Positions 1-7,309 of a DNA stretch of 64,000 nucleotides are shown here, in pieces. Origin of the DNA: Corallococcus silvisoli (GTDB taxonomy: Bacteria; Myxococcota; Myxococcia; Myxococcales; Myxococcaceae); NCBI RefSeq assembly GCF_009909145.1, contig NZ_JAAAPJ010000007.1:434001-498000 (forward strand), in the 5' to 3' direction. Each line of letters begins with the position of its first letter. The first letter of the stretch is position 1. Made by a program: the position numbers and the translations under genes. The notes beneath the pieces are model-generated. The model saw nothing but the letters and a program-made list of their open reading frames with translations. It was not told the origin of the DNA and did no database searches.

Positions 1-1
1 C

Positions 2-139
2 GCGCCCCTGGCGGCCGGGCTGCACGTGCTCCTGGGCGTGAAGACGCTGACGGTGGCGCTGCTCACCGACTACCGCTGCCAGACGGGCATGCACCTGGGC
101 GGGGAGCTGGCCACGGACCCCGAGGGCATCGGGGGCTGA
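2..139 (+). CDS. C-terminal end of an unrecognised protein (partial)
   Basis: The reading frame is open from the window edge to a TGA at 137-139 and encodes the last 45 residues. It has a hydrophobic stretch (AGLHVLLGVKTLTVALL) followed by a polar, Gly-rich tail. The frame is supported only by its openness and typical third-position GC, so no family is assigned. It converges on hppA, with a GC-rich hairpin between them. Confidence 0.4.
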   Translation, partial: APLAAGLHVLLGVKTLTVALLTDYRCQTGMHLGGELATDPEGIGG

Positions 140-159
140 GCCGCGGTCCCATGAAGAAG

Positions 160-186
160 CGGCGGGGCGCCTGGGGCACCCCGCCG
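160..186. terminator. GC-rich hairpin between convergent genes
   Basis: The arms CGGCGGGG and CCCCGCCG pair around a short loop, in the 94-bp gap between the partial gene ending at 139 and hppA ending at 234 on the other strand. No T tract follows on either side. Its role as a bidirectional terminator is inferred from position. Confidence 0.4.
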
Positions 187-233
187 CTCGGGTTCCTCCC
201 GCCTTCCCTCGCGTCAGGGACGGGCGGGGGCCC

Positions 234-2741
234 TCAGGCCGTCTTCACCTGCGCCGCGGCCTTGGGCTCGCTGGCGCCGGCGCTCTCGATGCGCATGCCG
301 TAGAAGCTGCGGTAGACGAACACCATCGACAGGACGAAGAACACCGCGGAGAAGACGCGCAGCAGGGTGCCCTGGCCCGCGGCCTCCAGCTCCACGGACA
401 GCTCCACCGCGAGCAGGCCGAACAGCGTGGTGAACTTGATGACCGGATTCAGGGCCACCGACGAGGTGTCCTTGAACGGGTCGCCCACCGTGTCGCCCAC
501 GACCGTGGCGGCGTGCAGCTCCGTGCCCTTGGCCTTCAGCTCCGTCTCCACCAGCTTCTTCGCGTTGTCCCAGGCGCCGCCGGCGTTGGCCATGAAGAGG
601 GCCTGGTACAGACCGAAGATGGCGATGGAGATGAGGTAGCCCACGAAGAAGTAGGCCTCGAAGCAGGCGAAGGCGAGGGTGCTGAAGAAGACGCCCAGGA
701 AGATGTTGATCATCCCCTTCTGCGCGTACTGGGTGCAGATCTCCACCACCTTCTTGGAGTCGGACACGCTGGCCTTCTCCACGCCCTCCAGCTTGATGTT
801 CGCCTTGATGAACTCCACCGCGCGGTACGCGCCCGTGGACACCGCCTGCATGGACGCGCCGGAGAACCAGTAGATGATGGCGCCGCCGGTGATGAGGCCC
901 AGGAGGAAGGGGGCGTGCAGCAGGGACAGGTTCTGCGCGCTGGCCGTGTTGAGCACCTGCTGGCCCGCGGCGTTGGTGGTGATGCCCACCAGCAGCACGA
1001 TGATGGAGAAGATCATCGTCGTGGCGCCCACGACCGCCGTGCCAATGAGCACCGGCTTCGCGGTGGCCTTGAACGTGTTGCCCGCGCCGTCGTTCTCCTC
1101 CAGGTACTCCTTGCCCTTGTCGAAGTCCGGGGTGAAGCCGAAGTCCTTCTTCACCTCCTCCTTCACGTTGGGGACGTTCTCGATGAGGGACAGCTCGTAC
1201 ACGCTCTGGGCGTTGTCCGTCACCGGGCCGTACGAGTCCACCGCGATGGTGACCGGGCCCATGCCCAGGAAGCCGAAGGCCACCAGGCCAAAGGAGAACA
1301 CCGCCGGGGCAATCATCAGCGTGCCCACGCCCAGGGTGCTGAACCAGTAGGCCGCGCCCATCAGGCCCGCGATGATGAGCCCCATCCAGTAGGCGGAGAA
1401 GTTGCCCGCGACCAGGCCGGAGATGACGTTGAGCGACGCGCCACCCTCGCGGCTGGCCGTGACGACCTCGCGAACGTGGCGGCTCTCCGTGGAGGTGAAG
1501 GCCTTGATGGCCTCCGGGATGATGGCGCCGGCCAGGGTGCCGCAGGTGATGATGGCGGACAGCTTCACCCAAAGGCTGTCATCCCCGCCGATGTTCGGGA
1601 TGAGCAGGTAGCTCACCAGGAACGTCAGGCCCACGGACACGAGCGACGTCAGCCACACCAGCGCGGTGAGCGGCGACTCGAAGTTCATGTGGTCCGCCGC
1701 CTTGTAGCGGGCGCCCTGGACGGCGTTGTTGATCCAATAGGACACCAGCGAGGCCACCACCATCACGATGCGCATCATGAAGATCCACACCAGCAGCTGG
1801 ACCCGGTACTCGCCGCCCACCGCGAGCAGGATGAACGTGATGAGCGCCACGCCGGTGACGCCGTAGGTCTCGAAGCCGTCCGCGGAGGGGCCCACGCTGT
1901 CGCCCGCGTTGTCACCGGTGCAGTCCGCGATGACGCCGGGGTTGCGCGCGTCGTCTTCCTTGATCTTGAAGACGATCTTCATCAGGTCGGAGCCGATGTC
2001 CGCGATCTTCGTGAAGATGCCGCCCGCGATGCGCAGCACGGACGCGCCCAGCGACTCACCGATGGCGAAGCCGATGAAGCACGCCCCCGCGAAGTCCGCC
2101 GGCACGAACAGGAGGATGAACAGCATCAGCATCAGCTCCGTGCTGATGAGCACCATGCCAATGGACATGCCCGCCTGCAGCGGGATGGCGTACGTGGGGT
2201 AGGGCTTGCCGCGCAGCGACGCGAACGCGGTGCGGCTGTTGGCGAAGGTGTTCACCCGGATGCCGAACCAGGCCACGCCGCAGCTGCCGGCGATGCCCAC
2301 CAGGCTGGCGAAGAGGATGATGAGCACCCGGCCCACTTCCATGTGCCTCAGGAAGCCGAAGTAGCCCACCATCACCACGGCGATGAGCGCCCAGAGGACG
2401 CCAATGAACTTCAACTGCGTCATCAGGTACGTCTTGCACGTCTCGTAGATGAGCTCGGAGATCTCCAGCATGGCCCGGTGCACGGGCATCTTCTGGAGGC
2501 TCGCGTACTGCAGGAAGCCGAAGATGAGGCCAAAGACGCAGACCGCGATGCCGGACATCAGCAACTGCTGTCCGTTGAGGCCGCCGACGAAGGTGACGGA
2601 GCTGAAGTCGGGGAGGACCAGGTCCGCCTCGCTCGCGCTCGCGGTGGTGCCTGCCAGCAGCGCCAGGAGCCCGAGGGCTCGCGCCGCCGGTCCGGTGACA
2701 CTCTTCCGAAGAGTGTCCAGCCGTGGAACGGTGGGTGTCAT
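234..2741 (-). CDS. hppA: Membrane-bound proton-translocating pyrophosphatase
   Basis: Couples hydrolysis of pyrophosphate to proton export through a roughly 16-helix membrane domain. The family signatures are present: an EDDARNPGVIAD segment after DIGSDL, the GDNAGDS motif, SYGPVTDNAQ, and GDTVGDPFKDTS near the C-terminus. The motif GNTFKAT carries Lys where K+-dependent enzymes have Ala (GNTTAA), which predicts a K+-independent H+ pump. The sequence is divergent from plant and archaeal enzymes (DIGSDLMK instead of DVGADLVGK). I chose the ATG at 2741 over one 27 nt upstream because GAGAGG lies 8 nt before it; this gives 835 aa with a hydrophobic, signal-like N-terminus. It is monocistronic. 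Confidence 0.93.
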   Translation of the reverse strand: MTPTVPRLDTLRKSVTGPAARALGLLALLAGTTASASEADLVLPDFSSVTFVGGLNGQQLLMSGIAVCVFGLIFGFLQYASLQKMPVHRAMLEISELIYETCKTYLMTQLKFIGVLWALIAVVMVGYFGFLRHMEVGRVLIILFASLVGIAGSCGVAWFGIRVNTFANSRTAFASLRGKPYPTYAIPLQAGMSIGMVLISTELMLMLFILLFVPADFAGACFIGFAIGESLGASVLRIAGGIFTKIADIGSDLMKIVFKIKEDDARNPGVIADCTGDNAGDSVGPSADGFETYGVTGVALITFILLAVGGEYRVQLLVWIFMMRIVMVVASLVSYWINNAVQGARYKAADHMNFESPLTALVWLTSLVSVGLTFLVSYLLIPNIGGDDSLWVKLSAIITCGTLAGAIIPEAIKAFTSTESRHVREVVTASREGGASLNVISGLVAGNFSAYWMGLIIAGLMGAAYWFSTLGVGTLMIAPAVFSFGLVAFGFLGMGPVTIAVDSYGPVTDNAQSVYELSLIENVPNVKEEVKKDFGFTPDFDKGKEYLEENDGAGNTFKATAKPVLIGTAVVGATTMIFSIIVLLVGITTNAAGQQVLNTASAQNLSLLHAPFLLGLITGGAIIYWFSGASMQAVSTGAYRAVEFIKANIKLEGVEKASVSDSKKVVEICTQYAQKGMINIFLGVFFSTLAFACFEAYFFVGYLISIAIFGLYQALFMANAGGAWDNAKKLVETELKAKGTELHAATVVGDTVGDPFKDTSSVALNPVIKFTTLFGLLAVELSVELEAAGQGTLLRVFSAVFFVLSMVFVYRSFYGMRIESAGASEPKAAAQVKTA

Positions 2742-2840
2742 GGGGTGCAACCTCTCACAGTGACTCAAGGGAGTGATGTCGAGGGGTTGGCCGCCTGCGA
2801 CCGAGCACTTCCGAGCGCAGACGCTTCAGCGCAGCCTCGC

Positions 2841-2868
2841 CCTTCAAGGCAAGACATGCCCTTGAAGG
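2841..2868. promoter_or_regulatory. 9-bp inverted repeat upstream of hppA
   Basis: CCTTCAAGG (2841-2849) and CCTTGAAGG (2860-2868) form a perfect inverted repeat with a 10-nt spacer, about 100 nt upstream of the hppA start. It could be an operator or a 5'-leader hairpin. No known regulator consensus is recognised. Confidence 0.4.
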
Positions 2869-2964
2869 CAGCTTGCATTGAATCACGCTCCAAAGTTGGA
2901 AGTCGAATCCCGCAAAGACTTGCCGCACCCCGTCAACCAGGGGAAAGGTGCAAATGCTGACGCA

Positions 2965-2980
2965 ACCCTCCAAGGAGGGT
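2965..2980 (-). terminator. Hairpin after the propeller lipoprotein gene
   Basis: ACCCTCC and GGAGGGT pair perfectly around a 2-nt loop, 12 nt past the stop of the minus-strand gene at 2992. There is no clear U tract, so it is a candidate terminator only. Confidence 0.4.
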
Positions 2981-2991
2981 GGCGGGATGTG

Positions 2992-4356
2992 TCAGGGATT
3001 CAACCGGAGGACGAAGCCGTCCTGCAGGCGCGGGGCGGGGCCGCCGTCCGAAGCGGGCCGGTCGAGGCCTCCCGCGAGCAGCACCCCACCGGAAGAATCC
3101 ACGCTCACGGTCCGGGCGTTGGCCTGGGTGCCGGGGCTGGCAAAGCCTCGCACCCACAGGGACGTGCCCTCGTCTGGGAGCAGTTTGGCGACATACAACC
3201 CGGGAGGCAGGTCCCCGCCGCCCAGGGCATGGCCGCCGTCGTGGGCGCCGGCCACCGTCACCTGGCCCGCCTCGTCGGTGGCGACCATGGGCGCGCTGGT
3301 GGGGAAGGTGCGGGCCCAGCGCTGAGCGCCGTGGGCGTCGTAGGCCAGCAGGAAGCCGTCGCGGGAGTCCGCCTGGTGGAAGGTGTCCTGGAAGTAGAGC
3401 CGCCCGCTGAAGCCGCCGCCCACGAAGACGCGGTCCGGCCCCACCGCCACGGACACCGCGGTGCCGTCCGTGCCGCGCACGTCGTGGCTCCAGAGGTGGT
3501 CGCCGTCGCGGTCCAGCTTCACCACGAAGGGCGTGTGCTGGCGCACGGTGAGGAAGGTGGCGTCGCCGAAGGACACGGCCCCCGCGTAGCCGCCCACCAC
3601 CTGCACGTCGCCGAAGACATCCACCGCCACGGCGCGCGCGGAGACCTCGCCTTCGCCCACGGGCAGCCACACGCGGCTCCAGCGCTGTTCGCCCTGCGGG
3701 CCCACGCGCAGCGCGAAGCCCGCGTGCCTCGCCCCCGGGGCTGTCTTCAGCCCCTCTCCAAAGTCCCGCGTGCCGGAGAAGTCTCCCACCAGCACCGCGC
3801 CGCCATCCGGAGCGGCCGCGACGGCGTTCACCGCCACGGGGCCCTCACCGGGCAGCGAGCGCACCCAGTCCAGCGCGCCCGCGCCGTCCAGGCGGGCCAG
3901 GAAGGGGCCCGCCGGCAGCGTGGCGCCGCCACGGGTGAAGCCCGCGGACAGGCCCGACAGGAAGAGGTGGTCCGTGGCGTCCACGGCCACGCCGCCCACG
4001 CGAGCGCGCGCCGGGCCCCGAGGCGTCCAGCCCTGGGCCCACTTCAGCGCGCCGTGCGGCGAATAGCGCGCCACCAGCAGGTGGGGCGCGGCGACGCCGC
4101 GGTCGAAGGGCAGGGGCCCCGCCCCCAGGTCGATGGGCTCCTGATAGGTGGCGGCCACGAGGACGTCCCCGTTGGAGGTCATCACCGCGTGCGGAGCCTG
4201 AGGGTCCCCCACCCTCAAGGTCCGCGACCACACGTGGGCCTCCACGCCCTCCCGCGCCACCTGTCCCCCCACCTCGCCGAGCACCGGGATGCGCGGTGAC
4301 GCGGTTCGGGCCTCCTCGCACCCCACGAGGAAGAACCACCCCACGCACACCGCCAT
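2992..4356 (-). CDS. Beta-propeller-type repeat lipoprotein, function unknown
   Basis: A 454-residue exported protein. The N-terminus MAVCVGWFFLVGC ends in a lipobox-like VGC, giving a predicted lipoprotein with Cys13 as the lipidation site. The rest consists of recurring blades of about 45-60 residues with patterns such as VAVDATDHLFLSG and AVDVFGDVQVVGG, each followed by a Trp-containing strand (WAQGW, WSRVW, WSHDV, WARTF). This resembles SBBP/NHL-like propellers of delta-proteobacterial surface lipoproteins. No enzymatic motif is visible. The start at 4356 is chosen because it puts the signal peptide at the N-terminus; an in-frame GTG extends to 4404. It is divergent from the PstS-like gene. 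Confidence 0.75.
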   Translation of the reverse strand: MAVCVGWFFLVGCEEARTASPRIPVLGEVGGQVAREGVEAHVWSRTLRVGDPQAPHAVMTSNGDVLVAATYQEPIDLGAGPLPFDRGVAAPHLLVARYSPHGALKWAQGWTPRGPARARVGGVAVDATDHLFLSGLSAGFTRGGATLPAGPFLARLDGAGALDWVRSLPGEGPVAVNAVAAAPDGGAVLVGDFSGTRDFGEGLKTAPGARHAGFALRVGPQGEQRWSRVWLPVGEGEVSARAVAVDVFGDVQVVGGYAGAVSFGDATFLTVRQHTPFVVKLDRDGDHLWSHDVRGTDGTAVSVAVGPDRVFVGGGFSGRLYFQDTFHQADSRDGFLLAYDAHGAQRWARTFPTSAPMVATDEAGQVTVAGAHDGGHALGGGDLPPGLYVAKLLPDEGTSLWVRGFASPGTQANARTVSVDSSGGVLLAGGLDRPASDGGPAPRLQDGFVLRLNP

Positions 4357-4987
4357 CCGAAACCACGCCACCGCCGCCACCCCGTCCCGGTCTCGAGCCA
4401 CCAACCCCGACTCCCCCGCCCTTCGAACCGCGCCCCGGCCCTAGTGCAAGCGCGCGGCCAACGTGTCCCGGCAAAGGTGGCCCCTCCGGAACCCGAAAGA
4501 ACACCGCCCCTGGGGCGGGGGAGACTGTCGTCCTTCCTGAAAAAACTTCCTCGGCCCAAGGCGGCCGGGATGAAAAAACACCCAGACGTCCCGGCCGCCG
4601 GGATGACTGCGTGAAAGTCATCACTCCGGCCCAGGCGCCCTGGCGGCGCGCGAGCGCTCGTGCCTTCGCGGAGGCGGTGATGCGCTTTCGTGACAAGGCT
4701 GCTCGCGCAATCCCGTTGCGAGAATGTCAGGGATTGCCCTGGAACAATCCACTCGCGCGGTGTGACCTGACCAACGCGGAAAGTTGACGCGTTTGAGGCA
4801 GCTGGCTGTCTGCCATTGGGGCATCTTGCCTTTCGTCGAATCCGGGACGCGCCGGGTTCGGCGGCTTCACCGCCATCGCCACGTCTTCGTGACCGCGTGA
4901 CGCGGCAGGGCCGGAGTCCGCCCGGGAGCGCCCGGGCGTCGTTCCAGGGCTGTTCAACCTGCATCAAGCACCAACCAGGAGCTGTCC
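4357..4987. other. Long intergenic region between divergent lipoprotein genes
   Basis: No convincing coding sequence is seen in these 630 bases; the open frames have atypical codon use and no RBS. The region holds a long inverted repeat (4560-4599) and should contain the promoters of both flanking divergent genes. No sigma-54 -24/-12 element was found by eye. Confidence 0.5.
4560..4599. repeat. 11-bp perfect inverted repeat
   Basis: GGCGGCCGGGA (4560-4570) and TCCCGGCCGCC (4589-4599) are exact reverse complements separated by 18 nt. The inner sequence GCCGGGATGA also recurs directly just after the right arm. It lies alone in a 630-bp gene-free stretch, 389 nt before the PstS-like gene, and no function is recognised. 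Confidence 0.6.
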
Positions 4988-5977
4988 ATGAAGATGACGA
5001 CGTGGGTGATGTCCGCCGCGGTGGTGGCGATGTCCGTGGTGGGTTGCGGTGGCGCGACCGATGGCGCGGTGGTGGAGGGGCCGGCGTCGGCGGCGCAGGC
5101 GCTGGGGCCGAACCGTGAGTTCTACGGGTCTGACACGTTGAAGGACGCGATCATCGCGGCCAGCCTCGCCTCCAGCGCCAACCTGAACGTGCAGGGCAAG
5201 GGCTCCGGCGTGGGCGAGGGCTGTCTGCGGGACGGGTCGACGGGCTTCTGCACCGCGCAGCAGCAGGCGCTGGCCCCCATGTCGCGTGACTTCAAGGCGC
5301 CCTGCCGCACGGGCGAGCGCAGCAACATCATCGCGCTGGACGCGGTGAACGCGTTCGTGAACTCCGCCAACCCGCTGACCGACATCTCCCTGACGGACCT
5401 GCGCAAGGTTTTCTTCGCCACGGACTCCGCGGGCGCCCCCGTCAGCGGTTCCTGCACCAGCACCCTCACCAAGTACCGCCGCGACGACCTGTCCGGCACG
5501 ACGGACACCTTCAAGACGCTGGTGGGCGGCGGCACCTTCTGCTCCGACGTCGTGGTCATCTCCGACGGCACGCTGCCGGCCGCCTGCGCGGGTGAGACCA
5601 GCGCCACCAAGTGCATTGGCAAGCTGACCGCGACGGACGCCAACGCCATTGGCTACTCCGGCGACTCCGCGGGCCGCACGGGCAACCGCGCGCTCACCGT
5701 GAACGGCATCGCCCCGTCCACGACCAACGTGCGCAAGTTCCTCACGGACAAGGCCAATGCCTACCCGCTGTCCCGCGCCCTGTTCCTGAACGAGAGCACC
5801 ACCAACGCCCGCTCGAGCAACGAGCGCATCCTCTACGCCTGGGCCTACAGCGCCGCCAACAAGCAGGCCTTCGAGAACATCCTGGTCAACCAGGGCTTCA
5901 TCGCCTGCGACCCCACGGGCCCCCTGAAGTGCGGCGGCGCGAACAACGACGGCAAGGGCGCGGGCCTCTGCCAGTAG
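4988..5977 (+). CDS. PstS-like substrate-binding lipoprotein
   Basis: 329 aa. The signal peptide ends in SVVGC (Cys20), so this is a predicted lipoprotein. The mature part resembles the periplasmic phosphate-binding (PstS-like) fold: an early GSDTLKDA ligand-loop segment, RRDDLSGTTDTFK (the R-x-D/S-S-G-T-T type oxyanion loop) and a late YPLSRALFLNES strand. It is longer in loops and richer in Cys than E. coli PstS. No pstCAB or phoU genes are adjacent, so transport through this locus is not supported; scavenging or sensing of an anion is equally possible. CAGGAG lies just before the ATG at 4988. Confidence 0.7.
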   Translation: MKMTTWVMSAAVVAMSVVGCGGATDGAVVEGPASAAQALGPNREFYGSDTLKDAIIAASLASSANLNVQGKGSGVGEGCLRDGSTGFCTAQQQALAPMSRDFKAPCRTGERSNIIALDAVNAFVNSANPLTDISLTDLRKVFFATDSAGAPVSGSCTSTLTKYRRDDLSGTTDTFKTLVGGGTFCSDVVVISDGTLPAACAGETSATKCIGKLTATDANAIGYSGDSAGRTGNRALTVNGIAPSTTNVRKFLTDKANAYPLSRALFLNESTTNARSSNERILYAWAYSAANKQAFENILVNQGFIACDPTGPLKCGGANNDGKGAGLCQ

Positions 5978-6009
5978 TCCGCCGCTGATTGCCACGCAGG
6001 ACGCGGCAC

Positions 6010-6039
6010 CGGGCTGGGAGGGGGAACCCTCCTGGCCCG
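6010..6039 (+). terminator. Strong hairpin after the PstS-like gene
   Basis: CGGGC-TGGGAGGG and CCCTCCTG-GCCCG pair around a GGAA loop with one internal mismatch region, 33 nt after the stop codon. Stem strength and position suggest a terminator, although no T tract follows. Confidence 0.45.
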
Positions 6040-6096
6040 TCGTGCCGTGGGCTGTCCGCCGTTCACCCCCCCGCTGTCCCTGGAGAACCCGAAGCC

Positions 6097-7137
6097 ATGC
6101 GTTCCATCGCCACGCTGCTCGTCGCATCCTCGTTCCTCGCCAGCGCGCCCGCGCTCGCCGAAGCCCCCTCCTTGAGCGCGTCCTCCCTGGGCCCGTCCTG
6201 GGTCTGCCGTCAGCCCCGTGGCCCCGTGGGAACGCAGCGGGAGATCGCGCTCGCCCCGGGCTCGGAGCCGCTGGGCATCACCGTGGGGCCTGACCTGAAG
6301 GTCTGGTTCACCCTGGCCGGGGGCAACAGCATCGGCCGGGCGACCCGCGAGGGCCAGGTGACCCTCTTCGCGCTGCCCACGCCCGCCGCCTCGCCCCAGA
6401 ACCTCACGCCCGCGCTGGATGGCAACGTCTGGTTCACCGAGTTGAGCGTGGACCGGATTGGCCGCATCACGCCCCAGGGCGTGGTGACCGAGTTCCCCCT
6501 GCCGGAGCGGGGCGCGTCCCCGTTTGGAATCACCGCGGGCCTGGACGGCAACGTGTGGTTCACCGAGGTGACGGGCAATCGCATTGGCCGCATCACGCCC
6601 GCGGGCGTGGTGACCGAGTACGCCATCCCCACCCTGGCCTCCCAGCCGCGAGGCATTGCCACGGGCGTGGACGGGAACGTCTGGTTCACCGAACTGGCCG
6701 GCAACAAGATTGGCGTCATCTCCTCCAAGGGCGTCCTGCGCGAGTTCAGCGTGCCCACGCCGAACAGCGGCCCCTCCGCCATCACCGCGGGCCTGGACGG
6801 CGCCATGTGGTTCACCGAACAGTTCGCCAACAAGGTGGGCCGCATCACGCCCCAGGGCGTGGTGACCGAGTACGCCATCCCGACCGCCGACAGCGGGCCC
6901 GCCGCCCTCACCGTGGGCGCCGACGGCAACGTCTGGTTCGTCGAGCAGTTCGGCAACAAGCTGGGCCGCATCACCCCCGCCGGCGACATCACCGAGTTCG
7001 ACCTCGTGACGCCTGAGGGTCTGCCTTCTGGCATCTCCTTCGGTCCGGCTGGATTCTTGTGCCTGGACGGCAATGTCTGGTTCACCGAGCGCTTCGGAGA
7101 CCGGATTGGCAGACTCCAGGTCGTCGCGACGCCGTGA
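6097..7137 (+). CDS. Exported Vgb-like (virginiamycin B lyase fold) beta-propeller
   Basis: 346 aa. A Sec signal peptide (LASAPALAEA) is followed by seven blades carrying GNVWFTE or close variants and GRITPxGVVTE strands, the hallmark of the Vgb-like propeller. The ATG at 6097 is preceded by TGGAGA at the proper distance; an in-frame upstream extension lacks an RBS and would bury the signal peptide. The mature protein contains no histidine, whereas streptogramin lyases use two catalytic histidines. It therefore has the fold but very probably not the lyase activity. A ligand-binding or structural role outside the cytoplasm is more likely. Confidence 0.8.
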   Translation: MRSIATLLVASSFLASAPALAEAPSLSASSLGPSWVCRQPRGPVGTQREIALAPGSEPLGITVGPDLKVWFTLAGGNSIGRATREGQVTLFALPTPAASPQNLTPALDGNVWFTELSVDRIGRITPQGVVTEFPLPERGASPFGITAGLDGNVWFTEVTGNRIGRITPAGVVTEYAIPTLASQPRGIATGVDGNVWFTELAGNKIGVISSKGVLREFSVPTPNSGPSAITAGLDGAMWFTEQFANKVGRITPQGVVTEYAIPTADSGPAALTVGADGNVWFVEQFGNKLGRITPAGDITEFDLVTPEGLPSGISFGPAGFLCLDGNVWFTERFGDRIGRLQVVATP

Positions 7138-7149
7138 GGCGAAGCCTCT

Positions 7150-7176
7150 GTCACGGAATGTCTGTGCTTCCGTGAC
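7150..7176 (+). terminator. Hairpin after the Vgb-like gene
   Basis: GTCACGGA (7150-7157) and TCCGTGAC (7169-7176) are perfect arms around an 11-nt loop, 13 nt after the stop. No U run follows. It could alternatively be a regulatory structure ahead of the cytochrome gene. Confidence 0.4.
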
Positions 7177-7309
7177 GTAAGGTGTTGCGGGGAGTTGTCA
7201 AAGAAAGACATGCCCTGGGCGGTAGGGTGCCAATCCATTCCCAGGCGCCTGCCGTCGTGTCTTGTCAGACAGGCCCTGGTCGCCGCCATCGATGAACGGG
7301 GTCCAGCAC

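Noticed and set aside
513-2960. Long plus-strand open frame opposite hppA
   Set aside because: Composition is dominated by His, Arg, Glu and Gln as expected for an antisense shadow; hppA motifs on the other strand are unambiguous.
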